Virus record (IMG/VR): IMGVR_UViG_3300042922_000108
Location: 1-56,135 of that record
Strand: one strand, 5' to 3'
DNA length: 56,135 bases
From: a virus
Shown here: positions 23,364-31,266 of the stretch, in pieces
How the letters are laid out: the number at the start of each line of letters is the position of its first letter
Position numbering within the stretch: position 1 is the stretch's first letter
The notes under the pieces: generated by a model
Databases searched by the model: none
Seen by the model: only the letters and a program-made list of their open reading frames with translations
Told to the model about the DNA's origin: nothing
Made by a program: the position numbers and the translations under genes

Positions 23364-23854
23364 GAATCTTAGGTATTGATCCGGGTCTTGCTACCGGAAT
23401 GGCTATCTACGATACGGACACTCTGAGCTTTGTTCGTATGGATGAGACACCACAGGGGATTTACGGCTTCAAGCCTGTCTACAAGGCTTTCATGGGGACG
23501 GCTTTCAGCAATCCGTTTGGGATAACCCATGTGACTTGTGAGAACTTCACCTTGCGGAGCAGCAATAAGTTCACCGCTGACCTTCACGGTGTGGAGATTA
23601 TCGGCTGGATGAAGGGCGAGAATGAGTGGGGAGCCAACGCAAACCCTGAGCCCTCTCAGCACATGAAGCTGACAAAGCTGGGTACGAAGGACAACAAAGG
23701 AAAGTCAGTTGTGACCAAACTGATGAAGGCTCAAGGCTTCAAGGTCGGTAAAGGTCACACTCGAATGGCAGGCAGCGTAGCTCTCTGGTACGCTGCTATG
23801 AGGCTGAAGCACATGCCGACGCTTGAACTGCTCAAACCAAAGGAAAACAACTAA
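23360..23854 (+). CDS. RuvC-like Holliday junction resolvase
   Basis: A 164-residue RNase H-fold nuclease. The first catalytic Asp is in LGIDPGLATG (D7), the Glu in VTCENFTLRS, and a C-terminal HTRMAGSVALWYA helix completes the site, as in RuvC. Start TTG 23360. It cleaves four-way junctions left by replication and recombination before packaging. It is coupled to the putative DNA-binding gene upstream. Confidence 0.87.
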   Translation: MRILGIDPGLATGMAIYDTDTLSFVRMDETPQGIYGFKPVYKAFMGTAFSNPFGITHVTCENFTLRSSNKFTADLHGVEIIGWMKGENEWGANANPEPSQHMKLTKLGTKDNKGKSVVTKLMKAQGFKVGKGHTRMAGSVALWYAAMRLKHMPTLELLKPKENN

Positions 23855-24091
23855 GTGTCTCGTCAGATTGACAAGCTTCCCGAACACACCTACATGGTGG
23901 TAGTCGAATTCGAGCCCAAGTGGTTGGAGGGGCAGACTATCAAGAGGTATCATGGCCCGTACTCGACGTTGGGTGCAGCCAAGGGGAAGCGTACCACCGA
24001 AATCAACCACGGCAGCTACTATGCCAAAGACCCAAACAATGTCTATATCCTGAAATCACCTGCTGGGGAGTGGGAGAAGGTAGAACTGTGA
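23855..24091 (+). CDS. Small conserved hypothetical protein
   Basis: A 78-residue protein starting with GTG directly after the resolvase stop. HTYMVVVEFEPKWLEGQ and KRYHGPYSTLGAAKGKRTT suggest a beta-alpha-beta fold seen in small actinophage proteins of unknown role. It overlaps the next start by four bases. Confidence 0.75.
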   Translation: MSRQIDKLPEHTYMVVVEFEPKWLEGQTIKRYHGPYSTLGAAKGKRTTEINHGSYYAKDPNNVYILKSPAGEWEKVEL

Positions 24092-24321
24092 CTATTACGA
24101 AGGAAACGCTCATCTGCGCCAAGTGCGGGAGCGAGCATGATTCTGTTCCAGAGGAACGTACCGATATCTGGAACGGAGTAGAACAGCGCGGAGTGTGGGC
24201 AGGAGACTTCACCTACGTCCGTGACTTCTACAAAGGCGAGTACGCGATACTCTGCCGGAAGCATGACCGAGACAGCATCAGCAAGACAAGCGTGAAGGAT
24301 CTTTACAACAGTGGCCTCTGA
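24088..24321 (+). CDS. Small zinc-ribbon protein
   Basis: A 77-residue protein from GTG 24088. CAKCGSEH near residue 10 and CRKHD near residue 58 form a CxxC/CxxH zinc site, and the middle is aromatic. Similar in design to the 9367 protein. It overlaps the next gene by 11 bases. Function unknown. Confidence 0.75.
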   Translation: MTITKETLICAKCGSEHDSVPEERTDIWNGVEQRGVWAGDFTYVRDFYKGEYAILCRKHDRDSISKTSVKDLYNSGL

Positions 24322-24790
24322 GTTCAAAATCGGTGACAAGGTTCGCTTCAATGACACCAAGCATCCAAGGTGGGTAGGTCAGGAGGGCGAAATCCTAGAA
24401 CTACATGTAGGTGAAGGTGTTACATACCGAATCACGAAGGCTGCTCCTACAGACCTTGGGCCACAGTGGAATACTGTAGGTAAAACCGTCCACAACGGTT
24501 TAGACCAAGTTGAGAAGATTCTTCCGCTGCCTGTAGGTAAGGCTAAGGGTGGACTCACCAACGAAGCGGTTGAGCATCCAGCACACTACGGTGGTGCTGA
24601 CAATCCTTACGAGGTCATCAAGGTTGCCGAAGCGTGGGGCTTGGACAAAGACGCTTACCTGTTCAACGTCCTGAAGTACATCGGACGGAACGGTAAGAAG
24701 GACGGTAACCCGCCGCTGCAGGACTTGAAGAAGGGTCTGTTCTATTACCAGCGCCGCATCAAGCAGTTGGAGGAAGAACAGAGTGCCTGA
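24311..24790 (+). CDS. SH3-like plus DUF3310 fusion
   Basis: A 159-residue protein from GTG 24311. Residues 1-70 are another SH3/KOW-like unit (FKIGDKVRFND, GQEGEILELHVGEG). Residues about 85-150 match DUF3310 (SaV-like): EHPAHYGG, YEVIKVAEAWGLDKDAY, VLKYIGRNGKKDG and DLKKGLFYYQRRI. DUF3310 proteins are common in phages near nucleotide-metabolism and replication genes; their biochemical role is not settled. The fusion with an SH3-like module ties the module family to nucleic-acid metabolism. Confidence 0.85.
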   Translation: MASEFKIGDKVRFNDTKHPRWVGQEGEILELHVGEGVTYRITKAAPTDLGPQWNTVGKTVHNGLDQVEKILPLPVGKAKGGLTNEAVEHPAHYGGADNPYEVIKVAEAWGLDKDAYLFNVLKYIGRNGKKDGNPPLQDLKKGLFYYQRRIKQLEEEQSA

Positions 24791-24869
24791 GTGGTTGCAG
24801 TGGATCATGCTTACCTTGCTGTGGGGAGCTATCATCGTCTTCCTGTGGCGGACTGACAAGGCAAGGTAA
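24783..24869 (+). CDS. Single-TM micropeptide
   Basis: GTG 24783, overlapping the previous stop by eight bases, opens a 28-codon frame with one membrane helix (MLTLLWGAIIVFLW) and a basic C-terminus. Small membrane peptides are common in phages; role unknown. Confidence 0.55.
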   Translation: MPEWLQWIMLTLLWGAIIVFLWRTDKAR

Positions 24870-24895
24870 ACTAGAAGAGGAAGGAGGTTCTTCTA

Positions 24896-24970
24896 GTGAC
24901 TGTTGAAAGAGCAATCGTTATCGGTATTCTTGTCATTGTCCTTGTTTTCGTAGCTACCGCCCTCCTGTAA
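24896..24970 (+). CDS. Single-TM micropeptide
   Basis: A 24-residue frame from GTG 24896 with an excellent GAAGGAGG site at 24880-24887 and TAAACT at 24867. Nearly the whole peptide is a hydrophobic helix (AIVIGILVIVLVFVATALL). The ribosome site argues that it is translated. It is the last clear gene of the left arm. Confidence 0.62.
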   Translation: MTVERAIVIGILVIVLVFVATALL

Positions 24971-24976
24971 CAAAAC

Positions 24977-25016
24977 GAAAGACCAGCCTCGGAGTAGTGA
25001 GGCTGGTCTTTCTTTG
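24977..25016 (+). terminator. Intrinsic terminator of the left arm
   Basis: AAAGACCAGCCTC and GAGGCTGGTCTTT pair around an 8-base loop, followed by CTTTG. It ends plus-strand transcription just before the convergence point. Confidence 0.88.
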
Positions 25017-25147
25017 TCTTCAAGCACATGAGCACAATGCGCTAAAGTACGTTTTTTACTTGTGTGTAAGCTCAAAGGTTATTTTCTATGTTCAATACTC
25101 TTACTCTCTCTAATATAAATAATATATAAGAAAGAGAGTGAGAACAC
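25017..25147. other. AT-rich gap where the arms converge
   Basis: No gene here. The centre (25103-25139) is an AT-rich island with ACTCTCT and AGAGAGT as inverted arms around a TAATATAAATAATATA-type loop. A similar AT-rich tract closes the window at 56070-56110. Confidence 0.6.
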
Positions 25148-25255
25148 TTGAAAAAACTACCCTTGCTTTGGTGGACACCCTGCACACGGTGGGAAGCTGT
25201 ACTGCAGTGTCTCAATGAAGGCACCAGCCTCAGCGCTGTACTCAACTGGTTCTAG
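25148..25255 (+). CDS. Possible small protein at convergence
   Basis: TTG 25148 opens a 35-codon frame (KKLPLLWWTPCTRWEAVLQC is its first part) with GAGAGTGAG a few bases upstream. There is no other support, and the codons face the minus-strand holin. Treat as tentative. Confidence 0.3.
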   Translation: MKKLPLLWWTPCTRWEAVLQCLNEGTSLSAVLNWF

Positions 25256-25280
25256 GACAACACTGAGGTCTGGGCCGGTC

Positions 25281-25604
25281 TTAGAGTCCGGTGACTGTGG
25301 CGCGGTGGTCTGGGCCATCCGGCACCCTATCCAGAGTGTTCACGGTCAACACCGGCTGAAGCTGTGTGCTCTTGTCGATGTTGCTGGGAGTGACCTTCAG
25401 ACGCAGCAGGAAGCTCGCCAGCGAAGTCAAAACCGATTTCCCGATGAGTATGCCGAACGTCGTCCAAAAGGCAGCAGAACTGATATCAGCGGTTGTCAGG
25501 AGGTCCGTCAGGCCAAGCCCGATCATTGCAGCAGCGTCTACACCAATGGCGGTGTAGAACGTGCGCCACGCCCTTACGAGAGCGTCCAGAGTCTTCTGGT
25601 TCAC
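25281..25604 (-). CDS. Putative holin
   Basis: A 107-residue protein directly after the endolysin gene. Two hydrophobic segments (about 17-37 and 45-67, the latter AAFWTTFGILIGKSVLTSLASFLL) and a charged C-terminal tail fit the small holins of actinophages, which often keep the phrase SVLTSLASF. It would form the membrane lesion that releases the endolysin. It is the last gene of the right arm. Confidence 0.75.
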   Translation of the reverse strand: MNQKTLDALVRAWRTFYTAIGVDAAAMIGLGLTDLLTTADISSAAFWTTFGILIGKSVLTSLASFLLRLKVTPSNIDKSTQLQPVLTVNTLDRVPDGPDHRATVTGL

Positions 25605-26558
25605 TTAGGCTCCTTCCTCTACGCTGATGCCAACCTTGACGGTACCCAACTTCTCCAGAAACGCCGCGTAAGCGGCTTCTGCGGCACCAGCGGCATCCTC
25701 AGCCGGAGCAGCCTTTACAGCGTCCACAATGGCCCTTGCAGCGTCAGCCACAGTGCGCCGAGAGGCTGTGTGCTGGAAGTCGTTGTAGGTGACCAGCGTT
25801 TCAAGCGTGGTCTTTGCGTCCCCAACCTGAGCAGTCTCAGGATCGGCGTAGCCAACCTGCTTACCGAAGACAGCGTTAGCCGTGTCCGTGGGCAGTTCGC
25901 CCTTCAGCCGGTCAAAGACGTGGTTCATAACGCCCTCGAGAGAGCTGATGATGTGCTGAGCTTCTGCTGCAGACAATTCGTCCTCCTGTGTGATTCCTTC
26001 TAGAATTCCCTTGGTGTACCGGAAAAACTTCTCCCAGTCGAAATTGACACCCGGATCAGAGCGGCTGATACCGGAGTCGCCGTGTGCACAGAAGCCGGGA
26101 ACTCGAGCCCTAGCCTGTGCACCGGAAATGCGTACCAGTGGTACGGTGATGCCGTAATTGGTCTTCATGTACGTCACGAACTCAGCGGCGGACGCTGCCA
26201 TGTTCCAGTACACGCGGTCTTCACGGTCTGCTGGCATGTTCCGCCAGTCAGAAGTACGCAGAGCTGCAGAGATACCTACAGCCCAGTTGTTCGTCTCAGT
26301 GTCCTGCCAAGCCTCGTACTCCCAAGGGAGCATACGGATAAGGCTGTCAGAGTCCACCAGACGGTGGTAACTGCCCCAGTCCGCGCGCTCTGCAATGAAC
26401 TTTGCACAAAGCTCAGCGGAGAGGTCTTCCCCAACATCGTCACGAGCACACTCAGCGGTGTGGATGATCGCGGTGCCTGACAGCTTTGCCCCACCCCTAC
26501 GGGGGAAGGTGTACTGTGCGGTACCGGGATCGTAGTCAAGCAGGTAGTATTCACCCAT
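25605..26558 (-). CDS. lysA: Endolysin, N-acetylmuramoyl-L-alanine amidase
   Basis: A 317-residue endolysin. The N-terminal amidase_2-like domain has the zinc ligands H33 (IIHTAE) and H159 with D168 (CAHGDSGISRSDPG), and H65 in SYHRLVDSD. It cuts the amide between muramic acid and the peptide stem. The C-terminal 120 residues are helical and Ala-rich and may bind the cell wall. ATG overlaps the previous stop (TAATG), coupling it to the membrane protein gene upstream and the holin downstream. Confidence 0.9.
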   Translation of the reverse strand: MGEYYLLDYDPGTAQYTFPRRGGAKLSGTAIIHTAECARDDVGEDLSAELCAKFIAERADWGSYHRLVDSDSLIRMLPWEYEAWQDTETNNWAVGISAALRTSDWRNMPADREDRVYWNMAASAAEFVTYMKTNYGITVPLVRISGAQARARVPGFCAHGDSGISRSDPGVNFDWEKFFRYTKGILEGITQEDELSAAEAQHIISSLEGVMNHVFDRLKGELPTDTANAVFGKQVGYADPETAQVGDAKTTLETLVTYNDFQHTASRRTVADAARAIVDAVKAAPAEDAAGAAEAAYAAFLEKLGTVKVGISVEEGA

Positions 26559-26947
26559 TACTCGAGCCCTTCAGGTCGCGGTAGCTGCTTTGCAGCAGGT
26601 ACCAGTAGTTCAAGCTTGCCGATATGAAGAATGGCCTTCAGAAGAAGACGTTCCTTGATACCAAGCTTTTCTTCCTGCTCAGTCAAGCGGGTCTTCACGT
26701 CTCTGAGTTCGGCGTGTACTTCACGCAACTGGTTTGTGAAGGCCTCACTCTGTGTGTTGATCTGCCCTTGTAGGTTGTCAACAATCGCATCCCACGTGTG
26801 GTTGATATCGCGGTTTGCTTCATTCTCTGTGGTCTTGATACCGAGCTTGCGTGTTACGAAAACACCAAGCAGGGCGGCGAGCCCTCCACCCCCAAAAATT
26901 ACACCAGCGGCTATGCCGGTGAACTGAAGTATTTGCTCACCTGTCAT
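26558..26947 (-). CDS. Membrane-anchored coiled-coil protein
   Basis: A 129-residue protein with one N-terminal membrane helix (ILQFTGIAAGVIFGGGGLAA) and a long coiled coil (HAELRDVKTRLTEQEEKLG). It lies in the lysis cassette between a four-helix membrane protein and the endolysin, so it may be a holin-like or spanin-like accessory protein (inference from place and topology). Confidence 0.75.
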   Translation of the reverse strand: MTGEQILQFTGIAAGVIFGGGGLAALLGVFVTRKLGIKTTENEANRDINHTWDAIVDNLQGQINTQSEAFTNQLREVHAELRDVKTRLTEQEEKLGIKERLLLKAILHIGKLELLVPAAKQLPRPEGLE

Positions 26948-27365
26948 CTTCTAAGTCCCTACTCAATGCTGCCATTTTCACGTTCTTCAACCAGTAGACA
27001 GTCAAATCAACGATACGCACCACGAGCAGGAAGAGCAGCATAGTGAAGATACTGGCAGCGGAAATGTATTTCACATCACCGAGTGCCTTTACCCACAAGC
27101 CAACTACGTAGACAGAAATGCCAGCAGCGAGGAAGTAGAGCGATATCCACTCCCAGACGTATTGCTGCCAGAGAGTGGCAATCAAGCACACCAGCCCGAA
27201 GATTGCGAGTGTCGAAATGATGACAATGGTTGAAGGAGTAATTGAAGCAGGAGTAAAAAGAACAACAGCCACGCCAGTCAGTGATGCAAATGCATAACTG
27301 AGAATCCTTGCAGTGCGTACAGCGATCACTGCCCACTTTGGGTAATTCTGGACAGCAAATGGCAT
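26937..27365 (-). CDS. Four-helix membrane protein of lysis cassette
   Basis: A 142-residue protein with four predicted membrane helices (for example SLTGVAVVLFTPA, TIVIISTLAIFGLVCLIATL, WISLYFLAAGISVYVVGLWV and ASIFTMLLFLLVVRIV) and a basic C-terminus. It starts at ATG 27365 with CTAGGAGC upstream. It is first in the lysis operon behind a TTGACA-type promoter. A holin role is possible. Confidence 0.75.
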   Translation of the reverse strand: MPFAVQNYPKWAVIAVRTARILSYAFASLTGVAVVLFTPASITPSTIVIISTLAIFGLVCLIATLWQQYVWEWISLYFLAAGISVYVVGLWVKALGDVKYISAASIFTMLLFLLVVRIVDLTVYWLKNVKMAALSRDLEDDR

Positions 27366-27399
27366 TCTGTTCTAGCTCCTAGATTGTTAAACGACAATT

Positions 27400-27441
27400 C
27401 CCCTACATCAATGGTAACATTTTGTCAACCTGATGCAGGGG
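27400..27441 (-). promoter_or_regulatory. Promoter within an 11-bp inverted repeat
   Basis: On the minus strand TTGACA (27428-27423), 17 bases, TAGGGG (27405-27400). The -35 lies in the loop and the -10 in one arm of an inverted repeat, CCCCTACATCA (27400-27410) and TGATGCAGGGG (27431-27441). No T-run, so not a plain terminator. It precedes the lysis cassette. Confidence 0.55.
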
Positions 27442-27456
27442 AATAGCTTGTGTAGG

Positions 27457-28014
27457 TTAGTTCAGCGCCTTCAGCAGCGACACAGACAAAGTGTTGAATG
27501 TCTGGGAGTTGGTGTTGAAGTTAGCGTTTGTGCTGGAGTCGATGTAGGTACGAGTCCAGATGGTGTCACCGGCCACACAGTTGACCACGGAAGACGTAGA
27601 CAGACCCACGTTGTTGGACGCGGAGCCCTTGAACTGAAGCACCTTGCCGTACTCATTGCCTGACTTGACGATACAGATTTCACCGTAGCCGTCAGGAATC
27701 TGAATAACCACGTTCACACCTACGTAGTAGAGCCCCGGAGTCTCAATGGTGATGATGCCGTTGGAGAACGTAAAGCCGGTGTTGAATGTGCTGGGGCTAT
27801 CCAAACCAAACTGCACAGTGGTCAAGGCCTGCTTTGTGAGAGTCTGACCACTCGCGCGGGTAGCGAACAGACCAAGAAATGTTTCCTGAGCCCTAAGCCT
27901 CTGACCGATGCCTTCTTCAATGGAAGAGGCCATTGTAGCCAAGTTCACATTCTGCTCAGCCGTGTCATCCTCATCTGGATACCAGATTTCGTCTATAGGG
28001 GTAAATGCTCCCAT
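27457..28014 (-). CDS. Minor tail protein, C1q/TNF-like
   Basis: A 185-residue protein with an N-terminal helical part (EQNVNLATMASSIEEGIGQRL) and a C-terminal beta-jelly-roll segment (GITIETPGLYYVGVNV-type strands, KVLQFKGSASNNVG) like C1q/TNF-type trimer heads on phage tail tips. It starts in a TAATG overlap with the upstream gene. It probably contacts the host surface. Confidence 0.7.
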   Translation of the reverse strand: MGAFTPIDEIWYPDEDDTAEQNVNLATMASSIEEGIGQRLRAQETFLGLFATRASGQTLTKQALTTVQFGLDSPSTFNTGFTFSNGIITIETPGLYYVGVNVVIQIPDGYGEICIVKSGNEYGKVLQFKGSASNNVGLSTSSVVNCVAGDTIWTRTYIDSSTNANFNTNSQTFNTLSVSLLKALN

Positions 28015-28202
28015 TACGCGGTTTCTCCACTCGTAGTGTCAGGTACAGGCAATTCCTGTTTCGGCTCGAAAACAATTCTACCTTGCGGTGAATTATCGGC
28101 CTTGCTGAATCCATTGAATTTCAGCAGAGCGTCTTCAATAGCACACAGCCGAAGTGTCAGGGATTCCACTTTGGTAATAAGGTCAGCGGTTGTCGCGTCC
28201 AC
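28014..28202 (-). CDS. Small tail-associated coiled-coil protein
   Basis: A 62-residue protein with an N-terminal coiled coil (TADLITKVESLTLRLCAIED) and a Pro-rich tail. It is sandwiched between two minor tail genes with overlapping or nearly adjacent starts. Its role is probably structural. Confidence 0.7.
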   Translation of the reverse strand: MDATTADLITKVESLTLRLCAIEDALLKFNGFSKADNSPQGRIVFEPKQELPVPDTTSGETA

Positions 28203-28210
28203 TAGGACTC

Positions 28211-30391
28211 CTATGAGAGGTAAGGTGGCAATGGAGCCAAGTTGGTGTCTTTGATCTTCTTACCGGCGTTCATGGCATTCTGCTGGGCAATTGTCTTACC
28301 CGTTGCATATTCACCATTCAAAATCCGGTGTGTGTTGTACCGCACTGCTTTGGAGACGTTCGTTATGGACGGTCCAATGCTGTAAGATTCCGCGCGGTAC
28401 GCTGAGCCGTTGTAGTACACATTGTGGTCATCCACATTTGCAGAGAAGATCAGAGCTGAGCCGATGAAGTTGAACTCAGACGTTTCCTTGCGGGGAATGT
28501 CATAGCTCAGCGTGGAATCACCAGTACCATAGGTCACCGCAATCTTGTGGCCTGCATTGAACGCCGTGAGCTTGTCAGTAACGAAGACCGAATCAAACTT
28601 GGTACCCACTTCTTCAGAGGCATCAGGGTTGCCGGTGTAGACGCGGACGGTCTTCTCTTTGCCGAGCTTCAGGCCTTCACCGAAGACGTAGAGCGCGGGA
28701 CGGTCAGCCACACCCTCAGAGATACGGTAAGGTGCCCGAGAGGATTGGATGGCCGGAGCCTGAATGGTGATTTCGATTTCACCAGCGTTGCGCGTAGGCT
28801 GCACCGTGAGCGAGCCGCCGTTGTCTTTCCACCACTGGGGATCGACAATGAAGCCATCGTTGCCTGTGACCACGTAAGCCCCGTAGGAGTTCGTGTACGG
28901 CACTGGGACACCACCGACAGGCACCGGCTGGTTGAGCGTCAGGAACGTAGTTCCCTCAGTCTGTACCACCTCCACCAGCTTTTCCCCCGGCTCCACCGTG
29001 TAGACCGAATCAGCGCGCCACAACTCAGTGTTGTAGTAGGCACTGGTGTTCTGCTTAGGCTGTTCACGGTAGACAACTTCCACAGTGCGAGCCTTCTCAC
29101 GCTGGTTGGCGGACTCGCTGACGTTGGACTTAGCGAACGGGAGCATTGGCTTGTAGACGTTATCCCACTGCCCTGCCCGTTGGAACTTGCGCGGAGCGAA
29201 GTCAATCCGGTCATTACCGAAAGAGATATCCAGCTCACACAGCGAGCACAGTTCCTTCAGCTTCTCCCAGACGTTGCCGGTGAATCCCGGTACACAGGTC
29301 AGAGGCTTGGCATTACTGTCAAGAGTGATGGAGATTTGATCGTGTGGAGCCTCAAACGGAATCACGTCACCTTCACTGATGTGGAACAGGGAAGGGCTCA
29401 TGTCGATGCCAGCCTGAGCAGTGTCATAACCAAAGTCAATGGTCCGAAGCTCTGGACGGGTACGCAGAGTGGATGCCACAGAAGCAGTGGTGCTCTCGTA
29501 CACAACGTTCTGGCCGGTGTTCTGGTCATAGCCAATCGCGCGGATAGTCACGCTGATGTTGGAAGCAACCGTAGGGTGTGCTTTGATGAGCACATACACG
29601 AAGTCACCAACCACCGTTGTGCTCACAGGCACCGTCAGCGTAGCCAGTACCGTGTAGGCCCCATCACCAGTGCGCTGAGACAAGGTGATGACGCGGCCAA
29701 CCTGCATCAGCCGGTAGGTGGCAGTGTTGTTCAGCCGGTAGTTCCACGTACCAACCAGCACCTCAGTGTTGTAGTCGGTCTGGTGCCACGGATTGAGCCC
29801 CATCCCCCAGATGGTGGACTGAGCCCTGTTGACCTCAATACGGCCAAGGTTGCTGCCGTAGGTAGGCTTGTACCGGCTGTGGTCAGCAGGCCACTCCGAA
29901 GACGGAGCCATGACCCACGTTGCATCCGAGCGTGAAGAGTAGCCAACCTGAGCATTGGTGATGTAGTGCTGCAGGTTTCCCGGCACGCGGAACTTGGGCA
30001 CACCAGCCATAAGCAACCACTGAGTGATTGCCGTGGGAGCCATGTTCACGTCAAAGGTGCTATCCGTGTAGACAGGGTATGTGGTCTGCTCAGTGTTCAG
30101 ACGCTCGAACACCGTGTTCATGTCCAGCTTGGTCAGCCCTGACTTTGCAGAGCTGCCTACGGAGACAACCGCACCTTCCATGTCCTGACGGTCTGAGTCG
30201 GTCAGGACAACAGGATCGCCAAGGTGAGTCTTGGAATCCTTGCCCACGTTCGTCACCGTCGCGGAGAACGTAGGAATCTGACCGCTCGAGTCAGAGGGGT
30301 TGGTAGGAATGTTGGACTTGGAAATGGAATAGGCAGCAAGCTTCCCAATGGGAGTCCTGCTACCGTCCGCCTTGATGAGACTTGCTGGCAT
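28211..30391 (-). CDS. Minor tail protein, large
   Basis: A 726-residue beta-rich protein downstream of the distal tail-type protein. No enzymatic motif is visible. Position and size fit the tail hub or baseplate protein (gp27/Tal-like) that caps the tail tube and carries receptor-binding parts. ATG overlaps the previous stop (TAATG). The DNA opposite it has a long open frame that I regard as a shadow. Confidence 0.8.
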   Translation of the reverse strand: MPASLIKADGSRTPIGKLAAYSISKSNIPTNPSDSSGQIPTFSATVTNVGKDSKTHLGDPVVLTDSDRQDMEGAVVSVGSSAKSGLTKLDMNTVFERLNTEQTTYPVYTDSTFDVNMAPTAITQWLLMAGVPKFRVPGNLQHYITNAQVGYSSRSDATWVMAPSSEWPADHSRYKPTYGSNLGRIEVNRAQSTIWGMGLNPWHQTDYNTEVLVGTWNYRLNNTATYRLMQVGRVITLSQRTGDGAYTVLATLTVPVSTTVVGDFVYVLIKAHPTVASNISVTIRAIGYDQNTGQNVVYESTTASVASTLRTRPELRTIDFGYDTAQAGIDMSPSLFHISEGDVIPFEAPHDQISITLDSNAKPLTCVPGFTGNVWEKLKELCSLCELDISFGNDRIDFAPRKFQRAGQWDNVYKPMLPFAKSNVSESANQREKARTVEVVYREQPKQNTSAYYNTELWRADSVYTVEPGEKLVEVVQTEGTTFLTLNQPVPVGGVPVPYTNSYGAYVVTGNDGFIVDPQWWKDNGGSLTVQPTRNAGEIEITIQAPAIQSSRAPYRISEGVADRPALYVFGEGLKLGKEKTVRVYTGNPDASEEVGTKFDSVFVTDKLTAFNAGHKIAVTYGTGDSTLSYDIPRKETSEFNFIGSALIFSANVDDHNVYYNGSAYRAESYSIGPSITNVSKAVRYNTHRILNGEYATGKTIAQQNAMNAGKKIKDTNLAPLPPYLS

Positions 30392-31263
30392 TAGCTTTCA
30401 ACCTCTATAAAGTCAAGTGATAGACCAATCCTATCAATGGTGCTTGACACCAGCTCACCACCTGCGCTAGATGCAAACTGCACCGCACCAATGCCAGTTC
30501 CTACCGGCATCCAAGCAGAGCCGGATTCATAGACCGGAGTGGTACCCAAGCACATGCCGAAGACCTGCAGCGTGGAGCCCAGCGGCATGTAAACGTCAAG
30601 CTCGATCATGGTGGTTGTGGTGTTGGTATCCGCCACCATCACGTGCGAGATATTGAAGCTTCCGGCACCGACAGTCTGCAGCGTTGTCCAGACACCAGTG
30701 GTGCCGTTGTAGCCACGGACCTTGATACCTGCACCGCCCGTAGCAGAGCCATCCACAATGAAGTGGTAGGCCTTGCCGGGGATACGGATTACGCGCGTCT
30801 TCAGAACGCCCTCAAGGGGCACTGAAGAGCCTGCAGCTACCTGAGTGAACTCTGCGTACCTGTTCGTAAATGCTTGGCTAGGAAAGGCATCTGAGGGCAG
30901 TTGAACGCTTGCGCTGTTCACCGTTGGGCGGCACCAGCCACCTGACTGATGTGCTAACTGCCAGCCGTTAGACCAGCGGGGAGGAAGGACATTCAGCAGG
31001 CTTGCCGTGGGATCGGTGAGGTAGAAAGGTCCGGGTCCGAACTGACCGTTGTAAAGGTCAATGAGGTGTCGGAGCTTGGCAGAGTTGCTGCCCCACGTCA
31101 TGTTGAAGGACTTGAAGGCGGTAGGCGCACGATAAACGCTACGCCCACCGCTCACAAGTTCTGTAACTTCAGTGTCGGTTTCGCTTGCGAAGCCCATGCC
31201 GGATTTCGGAGCGGGAATCTCCTGAATGTTCTCTAGCACACCGAAGTACATTTTCTCAGCCAT
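30391..31263 (-). CDS. Minor tail protein, distal-tail type
   Basis: A 290-residue protein directly after the tape measure. The N-terminal half (FKSFNMTWGSNSAKLRHLID, GPFYLTDPTA) matches actinophage minor tail proteins in this position, thought to be the distal tail (Dit-like) component; the C-terminal half is a jelly-roll-like carbohydrate-binding-type domain (GKAYHFIVDGSA...IKVRGYNG). Start ATG 31263 with AGGGAG upstream. Confidence 0.83.
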   Translation of the reverse strand: MAEKMYFGVLENIQEIPAPKSGMGFASETDTEVTELVSGGRSVYRAPTAFKSFNMTWGSNSAKLRHLIDLYNGQFGPGPFYLTDPTASLLNVLPPRWSNGWQLAHQSGGWCRPTVNSASVQLPSDAFPSQAFTNRYAEFTQVAAGSSVPLEGVLKTRVIRIPGKAYHFIVDGSATGGAGIKVRGYNGTTGVWTTLQTVGAGSFNISHVMVADTNTTTTMIELDVYMPLGSTLQVFGMCLGTTPVYESGSAWMPVGTGIGAVQFASSAGGELVSSTIDRIGLSLDFIEVES

Positions 31264-31266
31264 TGG

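Noticed and set aside
28547-29935. A 462-codon plus-strand frame opposite the large minor tail gene
   Set aside because: It has no ribosome site, no recognisable domain and odd composition; the minus-strand tail gene explains the region and keeps tight overlaps with its neighbours.
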